Shown here in pieces: positions 32,557 through 41,028 of a DNA stretch of 64,000 bases. The stretch comes from a virus. Below the pieces are notes generated by a model, which saw only the letters and a program-made list of their open reading frames with translations, was not told the DNA's origin and did no database searches. A program made the position numbers and the translations under genes. The stretch is from positions 1 to 64,000 of IMG/VR virus record IMGVR_UViG_3300013102_000005; one strand, given 5' to 3'. Each line of letters begins with the position of its first letter. Position 1 is the first letter of the stretch.

Positions 32557-34095
32557 CTACCGGATGCCCATGGCCGCCAGGGTCCTCGCCACCGCGTCGT
32601 CCTTGCGCTCGGAGACGGCCAGCACCTGCACGTCCTCGCTCTGGATGTAATGGGCGTTCTCCAGGAAGGCAAAGGCGATGGTGTCCCAGATGTCAGGGGA
32701 GGGCAGGCCTTCCTTCTGCTGCATGTCGATCTTGCTCATCAGCTGCCACCGGCCTTTCTCGTCGAAACCGAAGGGGATGCGTGAGCCTTGGTCGAGCATG
32801 TCGTTCTGCTGGGCATCGCAGAAGCTGATTCGGTTGTTGTCCACGGCCAGTTTCAGGTGCACGTTGCACTGGGCCCGCTGGTTGATGAAGCGCTCGCGGT
32901 ATTCTTTGCGGAAGTTCGGCACGCCCCAGCTCACGTTGGTGATCAGGGGTACGCCCAGGCGCTCCAGCATCTTGGCGAACTGGATGCCCTGGCCACCGAC
33001 GTCCACCAGCACGGTGCAGTTCGAGTATTTGGCAGCCTCCAGCGCCACCATGGCCGCCGCGTCCGTCCAGTCCCGGCTGTTGGTGTAGATCGGGATGTCC
33101 AGGACGTCCACCCGCCTGGGCTCGGGCGCCTCCGACCCGCCCTGGCCGATGACCCGCACGAGGGTGCCCACCGTCTTGTCGCGGTAGACGCCGCCGCCCA
33201 CGTCCACCAGCAGGAAGTAGCCGTAGGGCTCGTCCTCGCCGATCACGCGATGCTCCTCGCCGATCAGGCGCTCGATGGAGCGCCGGCCGAGCAGGTACTT
33301 GTCGGAATGCTCGGGGAACCGACCCTGGACCTTGACCTGGTACTCCACGGAGTCGCGGCTGCCGTACTCCAGCGCCTTGTCGCGGATGAACTCGTCCGAA
33401 ACGATGGGCGAGTCCTCGGAGTTGAACACGAGGCTCGTCCAGAGCCCTCCGTTGCGTACCGCCCACTTGTGATGGGTCTCGTAGAAGAAGCCCGACCCCC
33501 GGGTAGGCTGGCTGGCCAGCGCAAAGCGGTTGCGCTTGTCGGTCAGGGCGCCGGCGATGACCTTGAGGTTCGCGTCGGGGATACCCGAAGCCTCGTCACC
33601 CAGCCACAGCAGGTAGTTGCCGTGCGTACCGGCCATGTTCTCCGGCGAGCCGCGCGGTGCCGTCCGGCAGGTGATGAACCAGCGCATGCTGGCGCCTTTG
33701 ACGTAGACCTTCTTCGCCTTGATCTCGAAGTATTCGGCCACCCAGCCCTGCGGGCCCTGCTCGATCACCTCCTTGAGGGTCGAGAACTCTTTCCAGATGC
33801 CTTCCGACAGGGTGTTGAGCTTGGGCGCGGTCAGGTAGGTGTTGCTGTCCGCGTAGCAGAGCAGGTGCCACAGGGCGATGACGGCAAAGGAGCGGGTCTT
33901 GCCCGTACCGTGACCGGACGACACTGAGGTGCGCGAGCCGAAGGGGGAGACACTGTTGAACAGGTCCACCTGCTGCCAGGTGATCGAGGTCATGCCGCAG
34001 ACCTCTACGGCGAAGCGCGCCGCATCCATCGCATAGCGCTCGGCGAAGGCCTTCCAGCGGACATCGGCCGAGAGGGCCCGGATCTTCTTAGCCAC
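32557..34095 (-). CDS. terL: Terminase large subunit
   Basis: This 512-residue protein starts with GTG at 34095 and overlaps the small upstream gene by 8 nt. ATPase: Walker A GHGTGKT at 61-67, Walker B LLWLGDE with Asp168-Glu169. Nuclease: FLLVDVGGGVYRDKT supplies the first acidic residue, TVLVDVGGQGI the second, and SPDIWDTIAFAF the third. This is the motor-nuclease that cuts and pumps DNA into the head. The portal lies about 2.8 kb further along in the direction of transcription, and the small subunit is 22 kb away. Confidence 0.95.
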   Translation of the reverse strand: MAKKIRALSADVRWKAFAERYAMDAARFAVEVCGMTSITWQQVDLFNSVSPFGSRTSVSSGHGTGKTRSFAVIALWHLLCYADSNTYLTAPKLNTLSEGIWKEFSTLKEVIEQGPQGWVAEYFEIKAKKVYVKGASMRWFITCRTAPRGSPENMAGTHGNYLLWLGDEASGIPDANLKVIAGALTDKRNRFALASQPTRGSGFFYETHHKWAVRNGGLWTSLVFNSEDSPIVSDEFIRDKALEYGSRDSVEYQVKVQGRFPEHSDKYLLGRRSIERLIGEEHRVIGEDEPYGYFLLVDVGGGVYRDKTVGTLVRVIGQGGSEAPEPRRVDVLDIPIYTNSRDWTDAAAMVALEAAKYSNCTVLVDVGGQGIQFAKMLERLGVPLITNVSWGVPNFRKEYRERFINQRAQCNVHLKLAVDNNRISFCDAQQNDMLDQGSRIPFGFDEKGRWQLMSKIDMQQKEGLPSPDIWDTIAFAFLENAHYIQSEDVQVLAVSERKDDAVARTLAAMGIR

Positions 34096-34249
34096 GCGCG
34101 CGCTCCGCCTTGAGGCGCGCCAGGGCCTGCTCGATGAGTTCCAGCGAGGTGGCGGCTACCAGCATCGTCAGGCAGTCCTGGGCGACGGTCAGCTGGTGGT
34201 CGTCGATAGCGGCGGCCTGAGCGCGGCGCCGGCGCTTGGCTTTAGGCAT
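34088..34249 (-). CDS. Small basic protein overlapping terL start
   Basis: This is a 53-residue protein (MPKAKRRRRAQAAAIDDHQL..., ending LKAERARG) with a basic N-terminus and a long helix. Its stop lies inside the terL start region (8-nt overlap), so the two are probably translated together. It could aid terminase or DNA binding; a small-terminase role is less likely because a full TerS is present at 56240-57166. Confidence 0.55.
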   Translation of the reverse strand: MPKAKRRRRAQAAAIDDHQLTVAQDCLTMLVAATSLELIEQALARLKAERARG

Positions 34250-34329
34250 GATGTGGGTATCCAGAAAAAGTCAGGAAACCCTACTGGCGCCCAGATAAGG
34301 GCTAGCTGTTCACTTTCCCATCCAAGCGC

Positions 34330-34358
34330 TTCGGCAAGATGATTACTGCTGGTATGCT
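34330..34358 (+). promoter_or_regulatory. Possible promoter for the FRG gene
   Basis: Plus strand TTCGGC (34330-34335), 17-bp spacer, TATGCT (34353-34358) preceded by TG as an extended -10. The resulting start of transcription suits ATG 34396. Confidence 0.35.
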
Positions 34359-34395
34359 CGCAGTATTAACTCATGCAGGCCAGGATCGCAAAGTA

Positions 34396-35307
34396 ATGAT
34401 GTATATAGAAGAGCTGGCATTTAACAGCGTGGAAGAACTACTTAATCATGTGGTTCCATGGGGTTCTAACCCAGAACTCGACGGTTATATTTTTCGAGGG
34501 CATAGCCAGGAGTCGTATCTACTGGTGCCGCTTGCACTTCGGTCTGACAAATTGGATTTGCTATGCAACGCGGCTGGTTTCACTATAAATGATAAGCGTG
34601 AAATGAACCTTTTCGACCAGGTGCAAGCCGAATATCAAATATTGAGGAGATTCTATCGCTTGGCAGACCAGAGGGGATTGCCTGTTCCGATCAGTACTCG
34701 CATTCGCGAAGATCTGGCATCAAAATCCTCGTCAATCATGAATTTCAAAGCCAAGCACACTGATACTTGGATTCCACCGGACCTGCATGAAGCAGCGGCA
34801 CTAGCCCAGCATTATGGTATGCCCACCAGACTTCTCGATTGGACATACGACATTTTTGTAGCGATGCATTTTGCATTCAAAGGTGCGATTAAAAAGGAGG
34901 ATAACCTTTGTATCTGGGCGCTAAATATGGCCCACCTTTCGTGGCTAACTCCAACTGTAGAGGCTGTAGGTGTTGACTTCGTGACTCCTCATTATGCCGG
35001 CAATCCGCATTTAAACGCCCAAAAAGGCCTGTTTACTCACATGCCTAGTTTTTTCCCCCATACTGTACAGATCCATCATGATGTAAATAACGTCGAAAAA
35101 ATAACTGGGCCAATCGATAGAGCGCCATTTGACGAAACGCTACGGGGGCGATTTGCCAATATAGAAGAAAATATATTTAAGAAATTCATATTGCCTTGCT
35201 CTGAGGCCAAGAAGGGGCTCCAGATACTGGACAACCTAGGCTATGACGAGTCTAGGATATATCCAGGGTATAAAGGTGTAGCTAATCAGCTGCTACACCC
35301 TAATTAA
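34396..35307 (+). CDS. FRG-domain protein in an AT-rich cassette
   Basis: This is a 303-residue protein. Phe33-Arg34-Gly35-His (DGYIFRGHSQ) gives the FRG signature and LAQHYGMPTRLLDWTYDIF (136-154) is the second conserved FRG block. ATG 34396 fits the family start and a possible promoter; an earlier ATG at 34339 exists. FRG proteins are widespread in bacteria and occur in defence islands, with unknown biochemistry. Codon use is AT-rich, unlike the flanks, and the strand is opposite its neighbours. It converges on a membrane-protein gene with a 15-bp 3' overlap, suggesting a two-gene exclusion or defence cassette (inference). Confidence 0.8.
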   Translation: MMYIEELAFNSVEELLNHVVPWGSNPELDGYIFRGHSQESYLLVPLALRSDKLDLLCNAAGFTINDKREMNLFDQVQAEYQILRRFYRLADQRGLPVPISTRIREDLASKSSSIMNFKAKHTDTWIPPDLHEAAALAQHYGMPTRLLDWTYDIFVAMHFAFKGAIKKEDNLCIWALNMAHLSWLTPTVEAVGVDFVTPHYAGNPHLNAQKGLFTHMPSFFPHTVQIHHDVNNVEKITGPIDRAPFDETLRGRFANIEENIFKKFILPCSEAKKGLQILDNLGYDESRIYPGYKGVANQLLHPN

Positions 35308-35856
35308 GCTACTCAGCCAGCCGGCTATTGCTGCACTAATAGTCTGTGCACGCTCATATGTCTCGGCAGGAAATGCAAGGTATAGCGATCCCCAGATAGC
35401 TAATACAGCAGACATTACACTGTAGCCCGCCCCTTGCGCCAGAACCCTTGGCAATGTGACTTCGTCATGATATTGAATTTGGGCTAGGCAGCTATCGACC
35501 CTGGCTCTATTTATTTTATAAAGCATTTCGAAACGCGCCTTGTCCTCATCAACTACCTTTCTTAGCTCTTCAATGTCTTTAGTAATCTGTGCAAGCGGAT
35601 TTTTTGTATTAATGCCCATCAGGCTTGCGGTATATCTGAACGTATAGGACGGCGCGTCATTCCACTCCGGTAGGTATTCTTCAAACTTCGCATCTTTTGC
35701 AGATCTCGCCTTGATAGCATTGCGGGCTGCCAGATAAATAGTAATCGCCGAAGAGATTCCTACCAGCAACATTCCATACGCGAGAAAGTAATTATTGGGG
35801 AATAGGCCAAGCACGACCGTTCCAACTAGCACAGATATGAATGCGAGAACGGCCAT
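35293..35856 (-). CDS. Membrane protein with paired transmembrane segments, partner of FRG gene
   Basis: This is a 187-residue protein. It has two hydrophobic segments at the N-terminus (residues about 2-19 and 23-45), a soluble helical middle (DIEELRKVVDEDKARFEMLY) and another pair of hydrophobic stretches near the C-terminus (SVMSAVLAIWGSLYLAF; ISAAIAGWLSSLI). It is AT-rich like the FRG gene and overlaps it tail to tail by 15 bp, so the two were probably acquired together. No family recognised. Effector, anchor or sensor roles for the FRG protein are all possible. Confidence 0.65.
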   Translation of the reverse strand: MAVLAFISVLVGTVVLGLFPNNYFLAYGMLLVGISSAITIYLAARNAIKARSAKDAKFEEYLPEWNDAPSYTFRYTASLMGINTKNPLAQITKDIEELRKVVDEDKARFEMLYKINRARVDSCLAQIQYHDEVTLPRVLAQGAGYSVMSAVLAIWGSLYLAFPAETYERAQTISAAIAGWLSSLIRV

Positions 35857-35900
35857 GAATGGTTATCCATTGAGGAGGCAGGACGGGCCCGCACTGTATC

Positions 35901-36290
35901 TCACAGGGCGGGTTGGGCGACACGGTAACGACCGCGCTTTTTACCACCAGGTGGTTGGTAGGCTGCGCAGCATGCCTTGCAGTGGGCCCGCACACGCGTG
36001 ACCACACCTTTGACCCTCACCAGACCGAAGAACTCGCCGTCGTTCGGCCACCACTCCTGGCACTGGGTGCAGAGCTTTTCCTCACCGTACTCGGCCTGGC
36101 GCATCTGGGGCACGGTCGCCCGTTTGCGCCGGCGGCCGTTGGCCTTGGTCGGCTCCCGCACGGGCTCATCCGGCGGGGTTTCTGGCCACTCCATTTCCAG
36201 CACCAGCCGGTCGCGCTGCTCGCGCTCGAACCGGTAGAGGATGGCGAAGATGGGATCGCCCTGGAATGGCGTGGAGGCGAGCATCTGCAT
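35901..36290 (-). CDS. Zinc-finger protein (CxxC...CxxC)
   Basis: This is a 129-residue protein. Its basic middle (ANGRRRKRATVPQMR) precedes KLCTQCQEWWP...AHCKACCAAYQ, a four-Cys zinc site, and a basic C-terminus (GGKKRGRYRVAQ). Resembles HNH-less phage zinc-binding proteins that follow 'CTxCxEWWP' motifs. Likely nucleic-acid binding. First in the small-gene run behind the FRG cassette. Confidence 0.65.
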   Translation of the reverse strand: MQMLASTPFQGDPIFAILYRFEREQRDRLVLEMEWPETPPDEPVREPTKANGRRRKRATVPQMRQAEYGEEKLCTQCQEWWPNDGEFFGLVRVKGVVTRVRAHCKACCAAYQPPGGKKRGRYRVAQPAL

Positions 36291-36293
36291 GGC

Positions 36294-36755
36294 TCACCCC
36301 TTGGCGCCGAGGTAGGCCCGGCAGGCCTGGCCAGCTCGCACGCACAGCTCCAGATCGAACAGCCCGAAGTGGCACCGGTCGGGCGTCAGCCCCAGCTGCT
36401 CGGCAAGCCAGCGATAGGCCGCGCTTCTGGAGAGGTGCCCATCCCGCCAGATCAGCTCAAAGGGCGCCTTGTGCAGCTCGCGAGCCTTGCGTAGGGACTC
36501 ATCGGCCAGGGTGCCCAGCGGCAGATTGGTGGAGGGGTGAAGCCCTACCCGTGCATCGCACCCGGTGCAGCCGTAGACCCAGGGCCAGTCGCCGTAGCTG
36601 CGGCCGTTGTAGATGTCGTGGTGATGCTTGATCACCACCGCTCCACCGCAGCAGGGACACACAGTCGGGATGGCCAACGGGTCTTTCACCCGCGCGATCG
36701 CCCGCCGACTCGGATTGCTGGGCGTCTTGACCGCCGACGCGACCTCACTGCTCAT
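36294..36755 (-). CDS. DUF3268-like zinc-finger protein
   Basis: This is a 153-residue protein. CPCCGGAVV...YGCTGCDARVGLHP with NLPLGTLADESLRKARELHK, and FELIWRDGHLSRSAAYRWLA, fits the zinc-finger-containing DUF3268 family found in phages and mobile elements. ATG 36755 overlaps the ParB-like gene's stop (36745) by 11 nt, so translation may be coupled. Probably nucleic-acid binding; function unknown. Confidence 0.75.
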   Translation of the reverse strand: MSSEVASAVKTPSNPSRRAIARVKDPLAIPTVCPCCGGAVVIKHHHDIYNGRSYGDWPWVYGCTGCDARVGLHPSTNLPLGTLADESLRKARELHKAPFELIWRDGHLSRSAAYRWLAEQLGLTPDRCHFGLFDLELCVRAGQACRAYLGAKG

Positions 36756-37728
36756 CGCCGTCCTCCCGCGCCTTCTCGGCTGCCTTGAGCTCGGCCTTGC
36801 GCCGGTTCTCCTCGTGGGTTTCGCGCACGTGCCGGGCCGTGGCCACCACCGCATTGAGCGAGCGGATGGTCAGGGGCACCGTCATGCTGCCCAGGACCGT
36901 CTCACCGGTGCGGTAGCGCTCCACCTGCTCCAGGATCGACTCGGGCAGCTCGGCCACGAGCTGGAGCGAGGCGGCCAGCAGGTCCTCGGACAGAGCGCGC
37001 GGGATGGCTGGGGGCAGGGCGGGCAGTGCCTTGCGGGTCTTGCGCTCCTCCAGCATCTTGGGAGTGACCTTGGCGCCGCCGGCTTCCTCGCTGATCGTGC
37101 GGATCTCGGCGGCCGCCTCCTCCCCAAATGCTCGAAGGGCCTTCACGGCGGTGCCGGGGGCGATGACGTCCTGGTCGATGAGGTCGCGCACGTCCTCGCC
37201 GCCATGGGCAATCTTGAGCAGCTGCTCCACGTACTGGCGAGAGAACCCCACGAGCTTGGCAATCTGGGCGGCTGGTAGGCCGTCGGTTTCGGCGAAGTCA
37301 CGCACCACATCGGCCAGTTCGACCGGATCCAGCGGCTCCTGGCTCTGGGAGGTGACAATGCGCGCCTTGCACTCCAGCTCGTTGCCGATGAAGGGTTTCA
37401 ACCCGATCAGCGGGATGGTGTAGCCCCAGGACTCCAGCAGGCGCAGCGCACGAATGCGGCGGTGCCCCTCGATCACCTTGAGTCCGCCCTCGGCCCGCGC
37501 CTGGACCTCGATTTGCGGCAGGACGTTGTTGATGTCCACCAGCGTTTTGGTCGCCTTGTCCTTGATCAGGCTGCGAGCGCTGCGCTCGATGCTGGCGTCC
37601 AGCTTGGGACCCTCGCGGCGCTTGTTGAAGCCGGGCGTGAAATGGAACTGGTCCAGGGCGGCAAACATGCCTTTGTCGGTGCGCTTGATGATCTTCTCGT
37701 TGATCATCTTTTGGATCGAATTACTCAT
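36745..37728 (-). CDS. ParB-like DNA-binding protein
   Basis: This is a 328-residue protein. The ParB/Srx fold is seen in LPQIEVQARAEGGLKVIEGH with GHRRIRAL at 88-95 (the GxRR-type box), followed by a helix-turn-helix (LPAAQIAKLVGFSRQYVEQL, 151-170) and a long helical C-terminus. The ParB box binds CTP in true ParB proteins and nicks DNA in others. No ParA-like ATPase is seen nearby. ATG 37728 is chosen over the longer frame. In phages such proteins may partition, transcribe, or protect genomes; which applies here is unknown. Confidence 0.75.
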   Translation of the reverse strand: MSNSIQKMINEKIIKRTDKGMFAALDQFHFTPGFNKRREGPKLDASIERSARSLIKDKATKTLVDINNVLPQIEVQARAEGGLKVIEGHRRIRALRLLESWGYTIPLIGLKPFIGNELECKARIVTSQSQEPLDPVELADVVRDFAETDGLPAAQIAKLVGFSRQYVEQLLKIAHGGEDVRDLIDQDVIAPGTAVKALRAFGEEAAAEIRTISEEAGGAKVTPKMLEERKTRKALPALPPAIPRALSEDLLAASLQLVAELPESILEQVERYRTGETVLGSMTVPLTIRSLNAVVATARHVRETHEENRRKAELKAAEKAREDGDEQ

Positions 37729-37837
37729 ACCTGCTCGCTCCTGAGCGTGCATGCGCGCCAAGGGCGCTGGCCGGCTGCCACGTGATGGATATTGAAAAGC
37801 ACTAGGGGGCTCAGGGCGGGGTCCAGACTGTCTGGAG

Positions 37838-38404
37838 TCATAGTATCCGGGCCTCCCGCCGACGAGTCGGGCGATCGCCCAGGACGGCCGTCATGGCGTC
37901 CTCTGCGGCCCGGTACTCGCACCCCATGATCTCCACGCAGTAGGGAGCGGCAGCTGCGCTGACATGGAAGTAGAACCAGCCATCCACCCCGTCGAAGCAG
38001 TGGTAGCCGCGCCGTCGCTCATGACTCGCCAGGCTAACGCCCAGCTGACCCATCAGCCGCGACATGTCGGCGAGGAAATAGGGGCGCTCGGCCGCCCAGC
38101 AAGCCCGTAGGGCGGCGATCTCGTCCAGGCGGATGTCGCGTAGCTCTTCGGGCGTGTTCACCGCAGGCACGCAGCGGGGAATGTAGCCGCCCTGGCCGCG
38201 CAGCTCCCACAGATGCAGGTTCGGCTGGGCTTCGAAGTTCAGGCCCGAGAACGAGCGGCCGCCCAGGTCGTTAAAGAACACCGGCCGGCTGCCGGGGAAG
38301 TGATGGGCAAAGGCCTCGCCTTCGAGCTGCACGCGGCGGCAGTCGAGCAGGTACTGCTGGCGTGCATGTAGCACGTCAGGATTCTTGGTCTTGTAGTAGC
38401 TCAT
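37838..38404 (-). CDS. Hypothetical protein, His/Trp-rich
   Basis: This is a 188-residue protein (MSYYKTKNPDVLHARQQYLL...). It contains GQGGYIPRCVPAVNT, PYFLADMSRLMGQLGVSLAS and CFDGVDGWFYFHVS, suggesting a compact mixed alpha-beta fold. No known family. It sits between the ParB-like gene and further small early genes. Confidence 0.6.
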   Translation of the reverse strand: MSYYKTKNPDVLHARQQYLLDCRRVQLEGEAFAHHFPGSRPVFFNDLGGRSFSGLNFEAQPNLHLWELRGQGGYIPRCVPAVNTPEELRDIRLDEIAALRACWAAERPYFLADMSRLMGQLGVSLASHERRRGYHCFDGVDGWFYFHVSAAAAPYCVEIMGCEYRAAEDAMTAVLGDRPTRRREARIL

Positions 38405-38421
38405 GGCAACGCGGTTCCTGC

Positions 38422-38751
38422 TCAGGCGCTGAGGGTGGCGGCGGGGATGTCGAGGAAGTAGCTGTTCTCGCCCTGGCCGGCGCGCATCACCCCGATGACG
38501 GTGCTGTCCCGGTGCAGCAGGACGTTTCCAAGCCGATCAAAGCGGGGCGTGACGTTCTCGCGCAGCAGGGCGCGATCCCAGTCCTGGGCAGTGCAGGGAC
38601 GGATACGGGCCGCGCATTCCAGGGCCTCCTGGCGGGCAGCGGCGGCAGATACGCCGGCCATGCGCAGCAGGAAGTAGCGGGCGCCAACGCGGCGGTTGTA
38701 ACGGCGCGTCAGGTAGACGAGCGATCCAATGAGCGCTGAGGTGTGGGACAT
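38422..38751 (-). CDS. Hypothetical small protein
   Basis: This is a 109-residue protein: N-terminal helix with LVYLTRRYNRRVGARYFLLR, then a beta-like end (FDRLGNVLLHRDSTVIGVMR). No family. A strong hairpin lies in its leader (38821-38867). Confidence 0.6.
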   Translation of the reverse strand: MSHTSALIGSLVYLTRRYNRRVGARYFLLRMAGVSAAAARQEALECAARIRPCTAQDWDRALLRENVTPRFDRLGNVLLHRDSTVIGVMRAGQGENSYFLDIPAATLSA

Positions 38752-38820
38752 GGTGCATTTCCGTGTGGTGAGCCGGCGATCCTGCCGGCGGGTGTGGCGC
38801 GCAATCTGTCGTCGCGCTGC

Positions 38821-38867
38821 CTGGGTATCTCGATAGGGGCCGTCCTCGGCGCCTATCGACAGACCCA
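38821..38867. ncRNA. Structured leader hairpin
   Basis: CTGGGT-ATC-TCGATAGG pairs with CCTATCGA-CAG-ACCCAG: two perfect stems of 8 and 6 bp with a symmetric 3x3 internal loop and a 14-nt apical loop. It is in the gap between genes at 38890 and 38751. There is no T-run, so an RNA regulatory or protective role is possible. Confidence 0.45.
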
Positions 38868-38889
38868 GTGCTCGCCTGGGCCTGCCCTG

Positions 38890-39174
38890 CTACATGCGTC
38901 GCCGCTGGCGACCCGCTGCGGGACGCATCCGCACCGTCCCCTGGGTGCCATGCCGGCCACTGAGCGTCCGCCACGCCATCGTGTAGCCCATGCCGGCCAG
39001 GCGCATGGACATGCGGCGAACCCTACGCAGATCGGCCTGCGGATCGAGATCACCGTAGGTCTTGAGCGTGAGGGTGCGCACGACGTCGCCCGAGTCGTAG
39101 CCGACGAACTCGAACACGACCGCATTGGCGGTTGGGAAGGGGGTGGATACCTCAGCAAGCGGGCGGGACTGCAT
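38890..39174 (-). CDS. Small basic hypothetical protein
   Basis: This is a 94-residue protein: beta-rich N-terminal half (NAVVFEFVGYDSGDVVRTLT), basic C-terminus ending QRRRM. No family recognised. Upstream lies an operator pair at 39254/39276, making it a likely early transcript. Confidence 0.6.
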   Translation of the reverse strand: MQSRPLAEVSTPFPTANAVVFEFVGYDSGDVVRTLTLKTYGDLDPQADLRRVRRMSMRLAGMGYTMAWRTLSGRHGTQGTVRMRPAAGRQRRRM

Positions 39175-39253
39175 GGCCTGAACTCCTGTATCGGCCCGGC
39201 AGGAGGCCGAGCAACGGACAGGGAAAGCCTACTGCAAGCCGCTAGCGAAATTC

Positions 39254-39265
39254 AAGCATATGCTA
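39254..39265. promoter_or_regulatory. Operator AAGCATATGCTA
   Basis: One mismatch (first T is A). Its partner starts exactly 22 bp away at 39276. Upstream of the ATG at 39174. Confidence 0.5.
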
Positions 39266-39275
39266 CAATTATTTA

Positions 39276-39287
39276 TATCGCATGATA
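39276..39287. promoter_or_regulatory. Operator TATCGCATGATA
   Basis: One mismatch (G for A at position 5). It lies next to an AT-rich minus-strand TATAAA, 7 bp from the stop of the gene at 39295. Confidence 0.5.
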
Positions 39288-39294
39288 TGAATAA

Positions 39295-39525
39295 TCAGAT
39301 GGACATTTGGCGCCTGATCCACTGGAATAGCAGTATCCAAAGCATGACAGGCCAGATGACGACACACAGCAGGCTTGTAGCAAATGCTGATTTTATTGCG
39401 GACGCTCTCCCGCGTTCCTCCACCAGCTGGAGAAAGTCGGGATCGGCAAGGAGGTCGTGGCGATCGAGCCACAGGTACAGCGCCCAGAGCAGGGCGCCGA
39501 CCAGGTAGAGCATGAACCAATTCAA
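39295..39525 (-). CDS. Small membrane protein, two transmembrane segments
   Basis: This is a 76-residue protein. Two hydrophobic segments (LYLVGALLWALYLWL at 6-20; FATSLLCVVIWPVMLWILLF at 48-67) flank a charged loop. Start is TTG 39525 or ATG 39513; no strong ribosome site decides. Could be a holin-like or envelope protein, but no lysin lies beside it. Confidence 0.55.
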   Translation of the reverse strand: MNWFMLYLVGALLWALYLWLDRHDLLADPDFLQLVEERGRASAIKSAFATSLLCVVIWPVMLWILLFQWIRRQMSI

Positions 39526-39542
39526 AGGCGCTATTCCGGTGG

Positions 39543-40259
39543 TCAGACCGTAGCAGCTTCGCTGGCCGTCGATGGCGAAGCAAGCGAACTGCGTGCAGTT
39601 GCTATCAGCACGGGAAGAGCATTGACCGCAGCGATGGCCAGCGCGGCGTCGCGCTTGTAGCTAAAGCTGGCCCAGGCCTTCTCGTGGATGCTGAAAGCGG
39701 CTAGCAGATCGCCCACGGTGGGACTCGAACAGATGGCCCCCATGGAGAGCCGGGTAGGCGCCCAGTCGCCTGGCCGATGTTCAGCCTCGGCGATGGCCAC
39801 GTCCAGTTGATCCAGCAGAGAGGGCAGCTGGCCAGCCTCCAGAGCTTGTCGCACGCGCTCGCGTGAGCAGTCCAGAAACGAGCGCCAGCGGCGGCCCTCT
39901 TGCGCCAGCTCGGTCAGCTCAGCCAGATCCTGCTGGCCAGCCTCAATCGCCGCGCGGCATGGCTCGACGCTGGGCGCCGGCATAGCCTGGGGCTCAGGGG
40001 TCGCCAAGCCGTCCTCGATCAGCATTTCCAGGCGGCGCATCAGGGTGTCGCGCGCCTCGCGCAGGTCCTTGGCTCTGTCCTTGCCGCCGCCCCGCTGACC
40101 TGGCAAGAGCAGCTTCTTGATGGCGTGCTGAGTGGCGCCGCTGTAGTCCTCCACCTGGAAGAGCTCGCACACCCGATAGACATCCAGCTCGGTCAGCTGG
40201 CTGACGTCCTTGAAGTAGTGAAAATGCCGGCGTGCGCGGGCAACGATGCCCGCCCTCAT
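39543..40259 (-). CDS. Hypothetical soluble protein
   Basis: This is a 238-residue, mostly helical protein (MRAGIVARARRHFHYFKDVS...). A KKLLLPGQRGGGKDRAKDLR stretch is basic; the rest is Ala/Glu-rich helix. Overlaps the upstream gene as ATGA. No family recognised. Confidence 0.65.
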   Translation of the reverse strand: MRAGIVARARRHFHYFKDVSQLTELDVYRVCELFQVEDYSGATQHAIKKLLLPGQRGGGKDRAKDLREARDTLMRRLEMLIEDGLATPEPQAMPAPSVEPCRAAIEAGQQDLAELTELAQEGRRWRSFLDCSRERVRQALEAGQLPSLLDQLDVAIAEAEHRPGDWAPTRLSMGAICSSPTVGDLLAAFSIHEKAWASFSYKRDAALAIAAVNALPVLIATARSSLASPSTASEAATV

Positions 40260-41002
40260 GCCTGGGCCTCACGCCAGCCGGCGAGCACCGTCCCAACGAT
40301 ACGCACCACCTCGTCCTGGGTAGCGGGGGCCGGCAGCGGAGAGCCGTATGCTTCACCGCGCGGATGGTAGGCGAACCCCTGGCCAGTCATAGGCAAGCCG
40401 AGCTGGAGGATCTCCACGGCGAAGCCCTGGGCCTCGATGCGGTGTGGCAGGTGGGCGTCCAGGGTGTAGCGCTCGCCCATGCGGTGAATACTCGCGCGCT
40501 GCTTGCGCAACTGCACCTGGCGCGCAAAACCACTGGCCAGGCGCAGGCTATTGACCGGCTGGCGCAGCAGGACGCCGTCGCTGTTCTGCCCGACCTCCTG
40601 GAACGAGGTGCACAGCAGGCCGCCGGCCAGGACGAGGGACTCATAGCCGCGCGCCTGGCTGCCGAGGTCACTGACGTCGGCGCAGCGATCGATAGCGCTC
40701 CAGATCCGCAGCTCGACCAGGCTGGACAGCCGGCAGGACAGCAGACCGGCCCGATCAATCACCCAGGGCAAGGCCAAGGTGCCGGCCAGGGACTTCTCCA
40801 GCAGCTGGCGCACCTCCAGCCGAGTGGCGGCGATGGTGAGGGTATCGCCGATCCGTGCGTCCACACGGCCGCGCTTGGCGGCCTTCTTTTCGGCCTTGGT
40901 TGGCCGGGCACCCTGGCGCAGGCGAACCGGCTGCGGGCGGCGGGGCGCGGTGTCAGGATTGGCGGCGACGACAAGGCTTTCGCCGGCAGTGATTTCGTTC
41001 AT
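40256..41002 (-). CDS. Hypothetical protein
   Basis: This is a 248-residue protein. Basic N-terminus (LRQGARPTKAEKKAAKRGRV), then TLTIAATRLEVRQLLEKSLA and a C-terminal half with GERYTLDAHLPHRIEAQGF. Coupled to the next gene by ATGA. No family recognised; gene pair 40256/39543 is probably co-translated. Confidence 0.65.
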   Translation of the reverse strand: MNEITAGESLVVAANPDTAPRRPQPVRLRQGARPTKAEKKAAKRGRVDARIGDTLTIAATRLEVRQLLEKSLAGTLALPWVIDRAGLLSCRLSSLVELRIWSAIDRCADVSDLGSQARGYESLVLAGGLLCTSFQEVGQNSDGVLLRQPVNSLRLASGFARQVQLRKQRASIHRMGERYTLDAHLPHRIEAQGFAVEILQLGLPMTGQGFAYHPRGEAYGSPLPAPATQDEVVRIVGTVLAGWREAQA

Positions 41003-41028
41003 GGCTGTGCTCGTGCAGAGGGAAGGGG

